Shown here one piece after another: positions 35,161-47,721 of a DNA stretch of 64,000 nt. This DNA comes from Thuidium tamariscinum (Eukaryota; Streptophyta; Bryopsida; Hypnales; Thuidiaceae), in contig OX344758.2 of NCBI GenBank assembly GCA_947034885.2, positions 18,131,067-18,195,066 on the forward strand, given 5' to 3'. Below the pieces are notes generated by a model. That model searched no databases. It saw nothing but the letters and a program-made list of their open reading frames with translations, and was not told the DNA's origin. Each line of letters opens with the position of its first letter. The stretch's first letter is position 1. Position numbers and translations under genes: made by a program.

Positions 35161-36722
35161 AGTCTGAAATCAATAAGACGAAAGCCCAATCAACATCTTA
35201 GCCTAAGTCCATGTCACCATCAAGTAATTGGTAGACAGAATGCACACATTCATGCTGCTATACACTGTGCCGCGCCGGACAACACAGCCAGGGCCACACC
35301 ACTGATGGAAGCAACAACTACTGTTGAACACAAACCTGCAGCCCTAATCAATGCAAGAGGTTCCACTATCAACCTTAAACTCCTCTGTGCGACTCATGTC
35401 TTGTCCTGAATTATTCAAAGAAAACCAGCACAGATTATGCTTTACGCGCGCACCACTGGCTTCCTCTGCCAATTTGGCTGGGCCCGTAACCTATCTCCAA
35501 GGTTGATTCTGTTTGCATGCGTCTGCTGGTATAAAGAATATCTGTTTTGAACATCGCTCACGGAGATACATGACTAAACCTCCTCCCTGTAATAACTTAT
35601 GCCATAGCTTAAAACTCTGACGAGCTCGAAACGTTTGCAGAGAATTCGCTGCCATCGTCTTCATCACTCTGGTATCACATCGTTTGATAAATTGTATACT
35701 CTTGATGGAAACCCTCCAGCGATCGCTAATTGTTTCCAGGTGGCTCGTTGACGCGCTTCAAAATACTTCCCACATCTCCTCGTTCAGTTACAGATGCGTG
35801 CTTTCCCAAGAGTTCCAATTGTAAACTACCACAGCCAACTGGCTGTGACCTAGGTCCCAACTACCAAGGCATTCTTTCAACATTTGTAAGCGAGCAGACT
35901 AAGGAACTCAACACACATCGTGCCGAATATGGAATCAGAGCCGTCAATTTCTCGGACTCAGATAATGATTAGCGTTATCAAGCCTCCGAACAACACAAAA
36001 TTGTAGTGTCTCCCTGCTGAAACGTAAGATTTGGGAGAGAATATTCCACACGCTCTCCTGCTGAACTTTGCAACGCAGCAGCGAGGTTCATTAGCAACCA
36101 ACCAAGCCACGTGACGATCACGTTCCTGTTCACACCGCAGCCGGATAGAAGCATTCTACACCTTCAAAGTTGGTAGTGCGTACAAGGAGGTAGAAGGTAG
36201 GAGACCCTAATTCCAACACGTTAAATTCTTGAGCAGTGAACATAGAGCACCAAAACATCAAATCTTGTGGTGGGTGTAGGTCATATACCAAAAGACTTTG
36301 CAACTTTCGCATGCAGTATCCCAGTAATACAACATTCATCGGTGCATTGAAAAACGCCTCCAATTACTTCTGTAACAAAGAATCAGGCTAATAATATAAA
36401 TATGCTCCATGTAATATGTGTCAAGTTCAGGTTCGGGATACCGCCCCCTAAATGTCCATTCTCCTTATCGAACACACACTGGATCTACTCATAGAAAGTG
36501 AGCAAAAATAAGGTAAGAGCAGACTTGACATTTTTGTCTAAAAGCGCTCGGCACATTCAAAGCCCAGAAACTGTACCCAACCAAGAGCAGACTAGACAAG
36601 GAATGTAAATGTGTGGAGAGATTAATGTAAGCAAAGCGTACCACACCAGACTTTGGGGGACCCCCCAAAATGGGGAAGCCACATTCTGATATTAGGTGAT
36701 TCAGATTGAAAACGTGTCCCTT
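35161..36722. other. Intergenic, possible missing 5' exons
   Basis: Between the mTERF stop and the coiled-coil start, both on the minus strand. It should hold the coiled-coil gene's promoter, and a donor-like CAG/GTTTGTG near 35336 (minus) could end an upstream exon. No protein is recognised in the open frames. Confidence 0.4.
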
Positions 36723-38426
36723 CTATTCAAATGACCTGCTCTGAGCATCATCCACAGTATCGTCCACCAGCCTTGTTCTACGTGTGACGATGTAAGGGAC
36801 ATTTGGTTCTCCTTCCTCCTGGTTAGGTCGTCCAGCAGATTCCTCGCTCTCGCCATCCTCGATTGGAATGGAAGTTTCGTCAGTCAGCCGAGCTCGGCGT
36901 GTAACAACGTAAGGAACATCTAGCTCCTCGTCCAGGTCCTTCTGTTCTGCATACTCTACAGTTAACCGTTGCTGGAAGACATCGTCCGCGCAGTTCAACA
37001 TCCACGCCAAGCTGCAGTCTACGCCCTTCTCCACGGTCTCTTCATGTCGTGGTCGCACTATGTCTTCCAAGTTGTACAGCAAGTAAGCCGGAAACTCTAC
37101 CACTTCCTCAAGCTGTCTTTCCATCTTCTCAACTAAGTAGTTCAAATTCGGCTTGAGGCTCTTTTCAATGCTGGCTGCCAGCAGTTGCGGACAATTCGTC
37201 ACCATGGAGCCGACGTCTTCCGCTGAGAGCCCTGCCTGCCTCAAAAACTCCACTCTCGTAATGGCCTTAGAAGTGTTGATGACAAGGATTTGCGGGAGCT
37301 TGGCGATGACAGCTCCAATGACCTCCGCGCCTATTCCTACCTCCGATACCAGCCAGGCCAGTCTCTCTTCCAGTTTCCGTTTCACGTCAAGGCCTAAAAC
37401 GTCTGGAAACTGCGTTATCACATGGCTGATGGCATCTTTCTCCACTCCTAATTCTATAAGACTATCTACTGCAGGTCGCATTTGGTCTGTTAAATCGAAC
37501 CCTAAAAAATACGGACGCGCTTCTATCATCTTTGCAATTGCGGATTGAGAAATTCCAAAGCTTTGAAGGAAATCTACTTTCCGCTTAAGGTTGTTTCCAA
37601 CGCGCATACCTAAAATCTCTGGCAATTCCGTGAGAACGTACCCTATTCTCCGAGGGTTGACACCGAGCATTACGAGGTACGCAGTCGAAGTGCTGATGGT
37701 GCCTTCAATCTTGAAACCAAATATGTCCGGGTACCGTGTGAGAACGCTACCGATGTCAGCACGTTGGATGCCCAGCCCCTCAATGTACTCAACGTGAGGT
37801 TGCAAGTCAACCACTACACTAGAGTGAAGGATTTGTGGATACTTACGGATGAGAATCGGAAGTGATTTCGATGTCACTCCTAGAGACTCCAGATAAGTCA
37901 GCACGGGGATGAGGTTTCGCTTCACGCTGTATCCGAGCATGAGGGGGTAGTCGTTAATGTCCTCCACTGTGAGGCCAATCTTCTGCAAAAACTCGACGCG
38001 TTCCCGAACAATCGCTATGGAGGGAGGAAGATTCATATCTTCGTCGAGATTAGTTGTATCAATTCCGACTGATTCGAGGTACTCTGTCACAGCTTCCTCC
38101 TCCGTCAGCTGTTTCTCGTATTCCTCCACAGTTGTGGCGGACACACTCGGCTCAGCAAAGTGGCCTGGTCGCAATGCAGCTTCTACTTGGAAGGCTGAAG
38201 CCTTTCGCGAAGAGCTCGAACCTCGGCCATTCCGCTCCGCTTCAAGCCTGCCAGCTCTCCACTTAAACCCTAAACCCCTGAATTTGAACTTCAGCGCAGA
38301 ATTCGTACAAAACTCTCTGGAAAGAACCGTAGCTGACGCTGGAGATGTAGAACCTGACTCCTGAGGCAAGAATTTCGTGAAAGTCCATACTGGAGCGTGG
38401 CTTGCAGTAGCCATCGTCCTCATCAT
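36723..38426 (-). CDS. mTERF-family protein, mTERF4/BSM (RUG2)-like
   Basis: Plant mTERF protein of the mTERF4 (BSM/RUG2) type; in Arabidopsis that protein acts in chloroplasts in group II intron splicing and plastid gene expression. Single exon, 567 residues. The first about 75 residues are Ser/Arg-rich with few acidic residues, as in a plastid transit peptide. Residues about 130-440 contain at least eight mTERF helical repeats, each with the proline-containing xYPxILxxxV pattern (KYPQILHSSV, RYPDIFGFKI, ELPEILGMRV, QFPDVLGLDV, KLPQILVINT, NCPQLLAASI). VVVDLQPHVEYIEGLG and GTISTSTAYLVMLGV resemble BSM closely. The acidic C-terminus contains a duplicated element, VPYVVTRRARLTDET and VPYIVTRRTRLVDDT, about 45 residues apart, which I do not know from other members. 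Confidence 0.85.
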   Translation of the reverse strand: MMRTMATASHAPVWTFTKFLPQESGSTSPASATVLSREFCTNSALKFKFRGLGFKWRAGRLEAERNGRGSSSSRKASAFQVEAALRPGHFAEPSVSATTVEEYEKQLTEEEAVTEYLESVGIDTTNLDEDMNLPPSIAIVRERVEFLQKIGLTVEDINDYPLMLGYSVKRNLIPVLTYLESLGVTSKSLPILIRKYPQILHSSVVVDLQPHVEYIEGLGIQRADIGSVLTRYPDIFGFKIEGTISTSTAYLVMLGVNPRRIGYVLTELPEILGMRVGNNLKRKVDFLQSFGISQSAIAKMIEARPYFLGFDLTDQMRPAVDSLIELGVEKDAISHVITQFPDVLGLDVKRKLEERLAWLVSEVGIGAEVIGAVIAKLPQILVINTSKAITRVEFLRQAGLSAEDVGSMVTNCPQLLAASIEKSLKPNLNYLVEKMERQLEEVVEFPAYLLYNLEDIVRPRHEETVEKGVDCSLAWMLNCADDVFQQRLTVEYAEQKDLDEELDVPYVVTRRARLTDETSIPIEDGESEESAGRPNQEEGEPNVPYIVTRRTRLVDDTVDDAQSRSFE

Positions 38427-39701
38427 CCCGTAAGCCCAAATAGAAAATACTTACTCCGAAGAACTATCTCTTCCTCAGTGCGCATGTTCAACTCCTATTG
38501 AAAACCTCCGGGCTAGTTCCGAACAAGCATCCTCCCAAAGGTTGAGCTGCAACCGTCGGCAAAAGTCTGAAACCTCATACAGACAGAGTACCAGCCAACA
38601 TCCGCACAATGTAATCCACCTTGAAACCCTAAATTTGATGCAGAACGCTGCTCACGACAGAATTGAAGCCGCCCAAATGGTTCCAGCAGAGGCAATTCAG
38701 TGCAGGTCCTCCGAGAAACCTCACGTCCTTGTTATCACGTCGATTATCTGCTCTAAAAAGTCTCACCACAAAAGATTTCAATCTCTACCAAAAAAAACAG
38801 TCCAACAAGCTAACAGAAATCTCTTGTACCTTCCACGGAATCTTGCAAATTGAAATCTCCACAAAACAAACTGTCACGGGACTCTCCGGGTCGAAGAACA
38901 GCCTGCGCGGTAGCCATATCCACAAAAACCTGAACGAGAAGGCGACGATGGGGTTACTGTACTGACGCTCACACATTGGATGAAAATCATCTAAGATAGG
39001 GCACCAATTCCCGTGATTTGAGTGGTTGAAATGAATTATTATTGATCTAGATTCTTTTTCTAATCCTTGTCTTCATTCTCAAGTGGATTCCGTGCATTCA
39101 AATGTGTGGTAATTGAATGTTTTACAAAAGCACAAGGTATGGATTATGGAAATGATTCATTTGAAAATTCAAATCAGTGCAAGTGGGTGTTATTATTCAG
39201 CAGGGTTTTTTTTTCATTTCTTGTGAACTGCCAAAGTGGCGATATTTCATTTTAATGTGGAGCTCCAAATCTCAACATTCATCTATATACTGGATAGTAA
39301 ATATCGTATTAGCATATAATACATATGTATCATTGTATTTTCATCCATTATTTGGCGATTTCATCCACTGTTTTTAAAAAATTTGAAGTTTATTGGTGAT
39401 TTCATCCAAAATTTTATTGTTTTTTTCCTATAGGCTTGGTGCCAGGCCAAAAAATTTGGTGCAATTTTGCACCAAATCGCCAAAAAAAACAACTTGTAAT
39501 ATTCAGAGGCAGTGATTCTAAAATTGGCTAAATTTCGCTTAATTGCTACTTAATTTTTTCATGTCCTTGGTATAAATTCAAAAAAAAACTTTCAAAAATG
39601 AACATATTCTAGAAAACTCTAAACTCATTTTGAGATCATTGCTCACCGGTATACTAATTGAATGAACTTGTGCATGGTATGGATGATTGTTTTTCATCAC
39701 T
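38427..39701. other. mTERF upstream region and AT-rich spacer
   Basis: Should contain the mTERF promoter (minus strand, upstream of 38426). From about 39000 the sequence becomes AT-rich. No other gene is recognised. Confidence 0.4.
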
Positions 39702-39873
39702 TTAACCCTTGAACACCACCATAGACCTTTGGCATCCTTTGAATGACAAAAAATCTTTCTTTCTAGGATAAAAGTACAACTTTTCATCTTCAGCATTAGG
39801 GGTGGAAAAGGAAGATCTTCTACATAACTTTGACTTCGCATCCACAGCCACCAATCCATCCTTCAAAGGTTAA
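39702..39873 (+). repeat. Family B repeat, copy 3
   Basis: 172 bp from TTAACCCTTGAA to TTCAAAGGTTAA, so TTAA-bounded with short inverted ends. The core (gacaaaaaatctttcttt, gatcttctacataactttgac) matches copies at 412-635, 632-1236 and 48400-48617. Confidence 0.65.
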
Positions 39874-40723
39874 AGATGAAACATTAATCTATCAACCTTA
39901 TTTAATGATTCATCATTGTTAATGGTTTTCTAAAAATTTCATTAGGAGTTGAAGCACACATTTTAAATAAGTAGTTTTGTGAAGAAGTATAGAAAATCTC
40001 TTAATAATGCACTTAGTTTGTTGTCCTAAACTTAAAATTTTGATTTTTCAAAATTTTGTCCTAAAGGCTCTAAGATTTTTAATTTGATCTATTTTTTTGT
40101 TTTAAAATTTAATTATTGACAAACAAGCCAAGGTTTCTATTAGATAGTAAATGAAGGCTTCTTCAAATAGTAAGATAGTTGAATCTAATTGTGATCCTTT
40201 TTTGAAACTAACCCCTATAGATTCTTGCCAATAATGTATTGTCTCTATTGTAGCTGCTATTTATGAGAATTTAGGGTCGCTTTTTGGTGTATCTATTTTC
40301 AATACTTTGAAAATTTACAGCTAATGCCAAACAAATGCATGGGACGAGAATCTAAATTACTATCTTGATTTTTGATAACATCCAATAAAAAGAATTTAAC
40401 AGTTTAGTAGGAAGAATATAGCTCAATTGCTTATTCATCCATATTTAATCATTTACGGGTAAAGTAAACATATAGCTTTTTCATTTCATACAAGTTCTAA
40501 GCTGATGGAAAAGGTCAACTAAGAATATTTCTAAAAATATATTCCAAATTTTTTTGGATATTATTCTTTCACAACCAAAAAAATTTGATGAAGGAACAAA
40601 ACTTTCTACTTTTAATCCATTAGTGTTCTAACAACCAAATTTTAAACAATGAACCACAAACAATCTAGGAACTTTTTAGACTATAGTACTTTTCATTCAT
40701 CCCAACAAGCTAGTGTTTGACTT
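39874..40723. other. AT-rich gene-free DNA
   Basis: No gene, RNA or bounded element recognised. Confidence 0.5.
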
Positions 40724-41727
40724 TTAACCCCTAAAGGACCAATTTGCTAGATTTGGCAACATAGCAATTTAAAGTAGGTATGTGTAAATAGAGATTTCCA
40801 TATTTCAAGACCAAATTTTAGTAAATGGTAGAGACGAAGAATATCTTTCATGTGTAATACAAATGACAACATTTAAAAATATGAGTCAAAAGTTATGGCC
40901 TATTATGTGTTTTTTTCATAAATGGGTAGTTCAGGCAAACCAAAAAGAATCATTTTTTTCAAAAACAAAAATATGAAATTATTTTTTATCATTTACATAT
41001 ACGTGGAAAGCTTTGAATCATTCGATTTTGATCAATGAATCAAAAGTTATGGTTATGAGGGTTTTTTTTTGCAAGCAGTCATGGATTTATTACTCTAAAG
41101 TCCTTTATTTTACTCAATTTTCAATATTTTTTGAAAAAAATGAAATCATAGGATGTCTATGGTTTATGACAACATTCCAACCATTGGAATTGGCATATTT
41201 CAATTCCATAAACAAATTCTTATTTCTTGTATATTGTATAATTTCAAATAATTTCAATTTTTTTAGAAAAGTACCCTACTTTGCCTAATCAATAAAACCA
41301 AAGAAACTCAACCGTTTTAGACCATTTTTCATATGATTGTTGCCTTTTGAAATGCAGCAGCCTTGTTTTCTGCAAGGTACAAATAATTATTTTTGAGCTT
41401 TTAAATACTAATATCTTGCAATCTATATGGTAGAAAACCTTGAATTTCTTTTCTCTATGTTCTCAAACCAATTTATTAAAAGATCCTACAATTACAAGTC
41501 TCAAAAAATGTTTAAAAAAAATTTGATATTGATATTAGAAATGGTAGTTTTAAACCATTTTTGGAGTAAAGACATTTTTGGGGTAAAGATAGTGAAGGAA
41601 CTTATAGGGTTAAGAGAAACTTTTTGTTCAATGGGTTTGGTGGTTGATGTAAATAATATATATTTATAAAGTTATAAAAAAAAATATGCCAAACATTCAA
41701 GAAGAGATTCAGACACTGAGGGGTTAA
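40724..41727 (+). mobile_element. TTAA-flanked non-autonomous element, copy P6
   Basis: 1,004 bp between TTAA sites, with left terminus TTAACCCCTAAAGGACC and right terminus (reversed) TTAACCCCTCAGTGTC. The interior is AT-rich with no convincing frame; the 91- and 80-codon frames inside show no known motif. Same terminal type as copies P1, P3, P5 and P7. Confidence 0.6.
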
Positions 41728-42536
41728 TTATGTGCCAAATTATATTTGCCAAATTACAATTGCCAACTTTAATTAATTATTCAACAAGGAATACCTGCCC
41801 GGAACACTAAGTACTCAGGTAGGATACTCGGAAATGGGTGACTTTTCATCCCACGGGAATGGGGTCCCAACCTTGCGACGTGCACACAGATGGACAAGTT
41901 CTCTGGAAGGGTGGGAGTCGAGCCTGCTTCCCCATCCCAACAGAATGGCAACGCATCGGTAAGCGCAGCTGATGGAGACATCTTCAGATTCCCTCCATCA
42001 ATGTTGGTAATTGATTTGCAAAGTGTAGTTTGCGGGAACAGATTCTGAAGTTTGAAACAGGTGCTGCAATTTTGAAACTCCTCTGTAGTCGCGGTTGACG
42101 GGGATCTGTTTTAGCGTTGCCAATCTTCTCACGAATGCTGGACTGGGTTCAATTTCGAGAATTCAATTCATTTATGGGTTTCTTACTTTGTTCTATACAA
42201 TGCAGTGTGTCAGTTTGACGAAAGGTTTTCGTAAAATTGTGAATACATCATACTATCCACAATCATATCTGTGAGGATTAGGGGTTCAGGATTCGGGAGG
42301 TATTTGTTTCTCGGTTTTTGTTTGTCTTGTGACTTTGTCTGAGTCAATGGAGAGATGGAATTCTTGAATTTGAGTGATTCGGTGAGTGATTCTCACATTT
42401 GGTGAATGCACTCGTCTGTGTATGGCATCAGGAGTTCGAATTTTGAGAATTAGGGTTTCACAACCGAATTTCGAAGCAATGTGCTGTGTTTGGTATTGAA
42501 TTGCGAGAAGGGGAGTTGATGCGGACAAGGTGAACA
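41728..42536. other. TGD4 upstream region
   Basis: Promoter and leader region of TGD4. Around 41830-41880 a GC-richer patch (gggtgacttttcatcccacggg) has a weak counterpart at 46360-46385 (gggtgacatttcaatccacggg), possibly an old dispersed repeat. Minus-strand frames here and over exon 1 are shadows. Confidence 0.4.
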
Positions 42537-45500
42537 ATGAAGCCAATTCTCCCGTCGCAATTTTGGAACGAGGAAGTGAGTTCGTCGAGATCCCTCGATG
42601 GAGTCGCACATGCCTTGCGTGCGGAGCCTCCGTCTTTAGGGTTGGTGGCGGGCTCTCGCCTTTCCCGGTCGCAGCAGTTGCTTTTGTTGCAGCGGTTTCT
42701 GGGGATTCCTTGCACGCCCTCCTTTGCCGTGGACGCTGACAATAAGGGTGGATTGGTGCTCGACCGCGTCCTGGGGAGCACTGGAGGCGAGAATTGGTGA
42801 GCCTACGCTTTGCCAGTTCTTTTGTTTTCAATTTGTGGTTTCGTCTCACAGTTCATCTTGTTTGGTCGAATTTCGGAGCTCTTGCCTGCTCATCTCTTAC
42901 AAGTTGTAGTGACCAATACCTAATGGTATTCCACTTCTTTGCTGTGTGAAGTATAGAGATGGGCTTTGTAAGGAAATTGTCTAAAATGTGGGTATTGACG
43001 ACACTAGACGCATTCGATTGTGACAAAACACATGAAACTATTGCTTTTGGCTCAACCTTTTTATGATATTAGGGTTTTTTTTAAACTCATTCCGGTGCCT
43101 GGAGGGTGAATCTAATAAATAATGGCGAATGCCGGTTGGCAAGCTTTTTGGTGTTTCAATTACGAATTTGAAATAGCGTTGACTTTTAGAATATTTTATT
43201 GTCAACTTAAAGGACAAGGTCGTGTTGTGACCACATTTCTATTGTGGTCATCTGCTAGAGGTCTCCCATGCATTTGGTGTGAAACTAGGATTTGGGGCTA
43301 CAGTAATTGAGATTTGGGGTTACAACAGGCTGTGAATCTGGGACAAATCAATTTTCAAGATATAGTGGTGAAGTGGCAAAGTGGCTGAATAGGAAATGCT
43401 ACTTTTCGGATAGGGTCATTTAGAAATTTTGCAAAGATTGTGGTCACAATAAGGTCTTGACATTATTGCCATTATGCTATCTTAACCCATTAAGGACCGT
43501 GGTTGATTTAGGAGGCGGACATAGTTTTTGAACACAATTCTTAAAAAGTGCACTTTTTGCCTTTTTAAGAGATGTAATCCTAGATCGGATTGAATAAATG
43601 AGTTCCATGGGTTAAGTCCTTGAACCACACAAAAAATAAAAGTGATCCAACGGTTCATATCTTTGTAATTACTCTTCAAACATTGATGTGTCATAAACAC
43701 CCTTTGGCACCAATTATAATTAGGGTTTGCTACAATTGGGTATAGATTTGAATATATTGTCTGGAAATTGACCAAAACCTTTCAATTTATTATTTCAAAC
43801 ACACACATAAAATATGCATTTTTCATTGAAAATTTCAATATGAAAGGTTGGACCATTTTAAGTTTGGCCAAGCACAACTCACTCATTTTTGCACACATTC
43901 TCTTGAAATTGGTTTTGTTAGATGCGCATAAAGACACTCTAAATGCGTTCTTCTCTAAGTTTTTTGAGATCAAATGTTCTACAAATTATAGGAGACAAAA
44001 AGTCCTCAAATCAACCCAAAAGTGGTCGACTGGTCCTTAATGGGTTAAATATATAATATACGTTGTGCCCTCAGTAAATGTGTGTTGGCCATTTTGAATA
44101 CACGTTGGGGTGACCAATTGCTAGATGCTTCTCTCACATTTGCCTACGCGTGGAAAAAATTGGATGCAGGTGGGCCACACTAACTGGTCGGGTACGGCCG
44201 CAACGAATGCTTTTAAGAGGGGATCAAACAGAGAATCCGAGAACCAGTGTGAGTGGTGAGACATCAACATCGACTTCATTTGAGAAATTGAAAGAAAGTG
44301 CAAATCGCTTCCTGGGCAGTCCTTTATATGCCCTCTGCTTCCGATCAAGGCTTCAGCTAGGATCCAGAACTACTCTCAGTAGCACCTCTGAGCTTGATAA
44401 TCTGGCTCGCCAATTGGTTGCTGATCAACAAGCTGGTGAAAAGAAATCTTGGATTCCCTGGAGAGGTCGCGTTGCACTTCGTCATAAGGTCTGTCAAAAT
44501 TTCTTCTCTTTATTTATGGATAGCCACTTGTTGTATCAGAAAGCTGTGCGATTCGTTTCCTGCATCAACCCTGAAACATCATTCATGTTTTAAAGTTCAT
44601 TTTTGAAAATTCAACGTTTTCTTTTTTGGATTTTACAAAAAGCCCTTTTTGGAATTTATAGATTATCCAAAATTTGAAGTCTTATGTTACTGGACTTGAT
44701 TATTGCTTGAAAATTAGACATTAAAATTTGAAGTTCATAATGATTTTTATTTCTTCTTGATTAGATGACTAGGTAAAGAGTTTATTCATGAAATCTTGCG
44801 TTTTGATGCAACTTAGAATAAAAACATCATCACAACTGAGAAAATCTCATGGATATTAGAGCAATCAAAATTTGCTTACTTCTAAGAAATTGCACTTTTC
44901 AAGGCTTGTATCTCACTTAATTTTGTTCAGTTAGTGATTGGAAAACTCCGACAGCTGAACAACAAGATTGGTTGGGTCTGAATTCTCTGAAATACTGAAT
45001 TTCAGTATAATGAAGAAAGGTTCAATATTCTGGATTTCAGAGAATTGGACTGGTTTTTTTGCTAGCTAGTTTTTGCGTTTCTTTTCCAACATCCTGTGTT
45101 CTTGAGCTGTAATTGAATAATGTTTGAAAATCATTTAAACTGATGCCAGTCTTTAAAGCGAGAACGTTCGCAAACGCTATTCTTTGTAACAATGCTGAAA
45201 TTGGCTCTAAATTTGAGTTCTGTAACTTGAGAAGCCCCCTTTGGGGCATGTAAGATTTTGCCTTGGGATCATTCATGTGTACTTACTCTTTCTCTGGTTT
45301 TCGCAGTTGGATCAACACCAGATTCTTTTGGAAAGTGCTTACCATGAACGCTACGTTGATCGTGAATCGGGCTACTGGGATGTACCGCAAACTGTTTCCC
45401 TCGATATGGCCTCGCGCGGGGCTCCTGGAGGCCTTCGGTACCGGTTTGGTATCCATCACAGTGCGGGCGCTCCTCAGAGGTGCGGTGGCGACGAGAGGGC

Positions 45501-47721
45501 CCGGAAAGTTCCATCAGGGGGGCTCCCTGGGTTGCGTTTTCAAGCTGGTGCCTCGATGGAGAAGTCTTTGGATCTCTGGAAGGCCGATCCAGGTCCAAAC
45601 AAGTCCTATAGTTTTTTCGAAGCTCGGCCCTGCCTCTCTGTTTCAGGCGTGTTAGGTAAGCATCGATACATCAATTCAGATGTTTGCTTTGTTATTGCAC
45701 TGTAAATCTCTTTGACCAGGGCCACATGGATTCTTTTGGGTATCGGGGAGGGGGTGTACAGATTGAAGATTTCACGTGGTTTGGATCTACAGGGGGGAAA
45801 GCTTTGAATTTCAAAGTAGTTCTGTCATTGGAAATTATGGAAGTTTGAAATGTAAATCGAAACTGGGATTTAGGGTGGGGCAGATTGTGGGGCAGATGGA
45901 GTGCACTATAGTATTGGCAAATGACATGGGCCAAACTTAAAATCGGATTGTTTGGTAGAAATTTAGAGTGATGCATTTGTCTTGCCTCTTGAATCCCTTC
46001 TGGCTTGTTTTTATATCAGTGGCCTGCATTTCATCGTCCTTGAGAGTTGTAATGGAACTCATTATATTGTTATTGATGGTATGTCTGGTTCATTGTCTAC
46101 TTCAATGATGAATATAGGAACCCAGTCCTGCTGGTTTTCTCTTTATTAGAATGGAAATTTTAGGGTGGGGCTATATCGTATCAATAAGTTATGAATTGTT
46201 GAATATTGAATAGTAGGGTCCTAATCACAAGCTTGTACTACCCTTCAACCATGAGCATTGCATTTACAGTGTATCTCATGGAAGCATCTTAGAACCTAGA
46301 AGTATCCCATTTCTTAAGGGTCACATGTCTGAATGACACTTGCGTTGTAAGTGGGTGACATTTCAATCCACGGGGAAAGGGATCATCACATTAATGGGAT
46401 CCCTACCCTACATCATATTGTTACTGACGGGATGCGAGTTTTGTTGAATGATAAATGATGATTCCTGACTCATGATCATACAATGGATGTGCTGCGTTTT
46501 TTCATACAGGGGGCTTAGTATGTGCAACATTGGACCCAACAATCGGGAGAAAAGTATCCCAGATTTTAGTGGAACCTTTCCGGCGTCCTACTGGTTCAAC
46601 CAACGATCAGTCTGCAACGCCTACATTTAGCGACCCCCGGTACTCTACAGACCTATTTGCGTCAGCAGGCTTCAACGCCCAGTTTGGCCAATTTGAAAAG
46701 CGTTTTCTCGATTTCACAAAGGTGGGGATCCGGGTTGACCTAGGGTCGGTTTCAGCGGTGAAGTCCACCATCTCTTCCGAATCAGATCATGGGGAGCTTG
46801 GAGATACTGGCAATGAGCGTGGGCACCCGACTCTGGCTTTGTCTCTTCAACAGCAGGTATTTCTTGTTATTGCGGTCTGGGTTGGTTTACTTGAATGAAT
46901 ATGCTTCTGTGTGTTCGAAGAGTTTAGCTGGGATGTTCGTGTTCTCATCTGCAGTTTTGCTGTTGAGTTTCAGCAGCCCTTAGTTTGTTCTGAGAATGCT
47001 ACCTCTTTTCTTAATTCATGAGAGGTCAGCTGTGGGTAGTTTAACAAGAAACTATCCCCTAATACACCACACAACCATATTATGGGTGTCAGCTTTCTTC
47101 CAGAGAAAATTCATAATTATTTCAAAATTTGCTTGTTTTCCTTCATAAAATCCACTTTTACTAGGACATGAGACATTTCAAATCTAGACAGATGGTCAAA
47201 CTTTTCAATTTGAAAAGATTCATGGAATCAATTTTCATCTCAGTGCTAGAAATGCATAAATTGGAGAGTTTTGATGTTCTTAGCATCAATTTCCTTCTTT
47301 TTTTGACCGTATAGTAATAACATTATTTTCATCAATCAATTTTAAAATTTCAAGACTTAGAAAAGGGGAGGGGGGCGATGAGTTATTAATATTTAATGCG
47401 TCTGTCTTGATTTGACACAGAATTTAAACATTTTTTTCCAACTTTGACAGTGCCCTGAAAGTGCTGTGCCTGCGTACGACTAATTGAACCTGACTGACTG
47501 ACCTGAACCTTCTCCCATGCCAGGTGTTTGGGCCTCTCCGGGCACGCGTTGATTCCCGCTTCTCTGTTGATCCATCGAATCTGAAACAGCAACCGTATTT
47601 ACAAGAGATTGTTTGTGGCCTTGACTATCCTCTGGAGGCCACTGGTGCATCCAAGCTCTCTGTTTGGTACTCTCCAACCAGGCGGGAAGGCATGGCTGAG
47701 TTTCGAGTACTGGAAAGATGA
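42537..47721 (+). CDS. TGD4: TGD4, chloroplast outer-envelope lipid transfer protein
   Basis: Homologue of TRIGALACTOSYLDIACYLGLYCEROL 4, a beta-barrel-type protein of the outer chloroplast envelope that binds phosphatidic acid and works with the TGD1-2-3 ABC transporter in moving lipid from ER to plastid. Exons: 42537-42796, 44170-44488, 45307-45655, 46510-46856, 47524-47721; all GT-AG and frame-consistent; 490 residues (the Arabidopsis protein is similar in length). Recognisable blocks: FWNEEVSSSRSLDGVAHAL and GLVAGSRLSRSQQLLLLQRF near the N-terminus; SPLYALCFRSRL; ESGYWDVPQTVSLDMAS; RFGIHHSAG; PCLSVSGVLGGLVCATLD; FNAQFGQFEKRFLDFTK; SLQQQ; and a C-terminal YSPTRREGMAEFRVLE. No cleavable transit peptide is evident, as expected for an outer-envelope protein. 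Intron 1 holds a TTAA-flanked transposon. Confidence 0.92.
43482..44048 (+). mobile_element. TTAA-flanked element in TGD4 intron 1, copy P7
   Basis: 567 bp with perfect 17-bp terminal inverted repeats, TTAACCCATTAAGGACC at the left and its exact complement at 44032-44048. TTAA target plus CCC...GGG ends indicate a piggyBac-like non-autonomous element. It has the best-preserved ends of the family in this window, so it may be the youngest. It is in an intron and does not touch splice sites. Confidence 0.75.

Noticed and set aside
42286..42849. 187-codon minus-strand frame
   Set aside because: It lies opposite TGD4 exon 1 and its leader. The plus-strand frame matches TGD4 and splices correctly.
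41820..46400. A possible SINE or tRNA-like repeat shared by about 41830-41880 and 46360-46385
   Set aside because: Only about 22 bases match well; no box A/box B pair or cloverleaf could be built.
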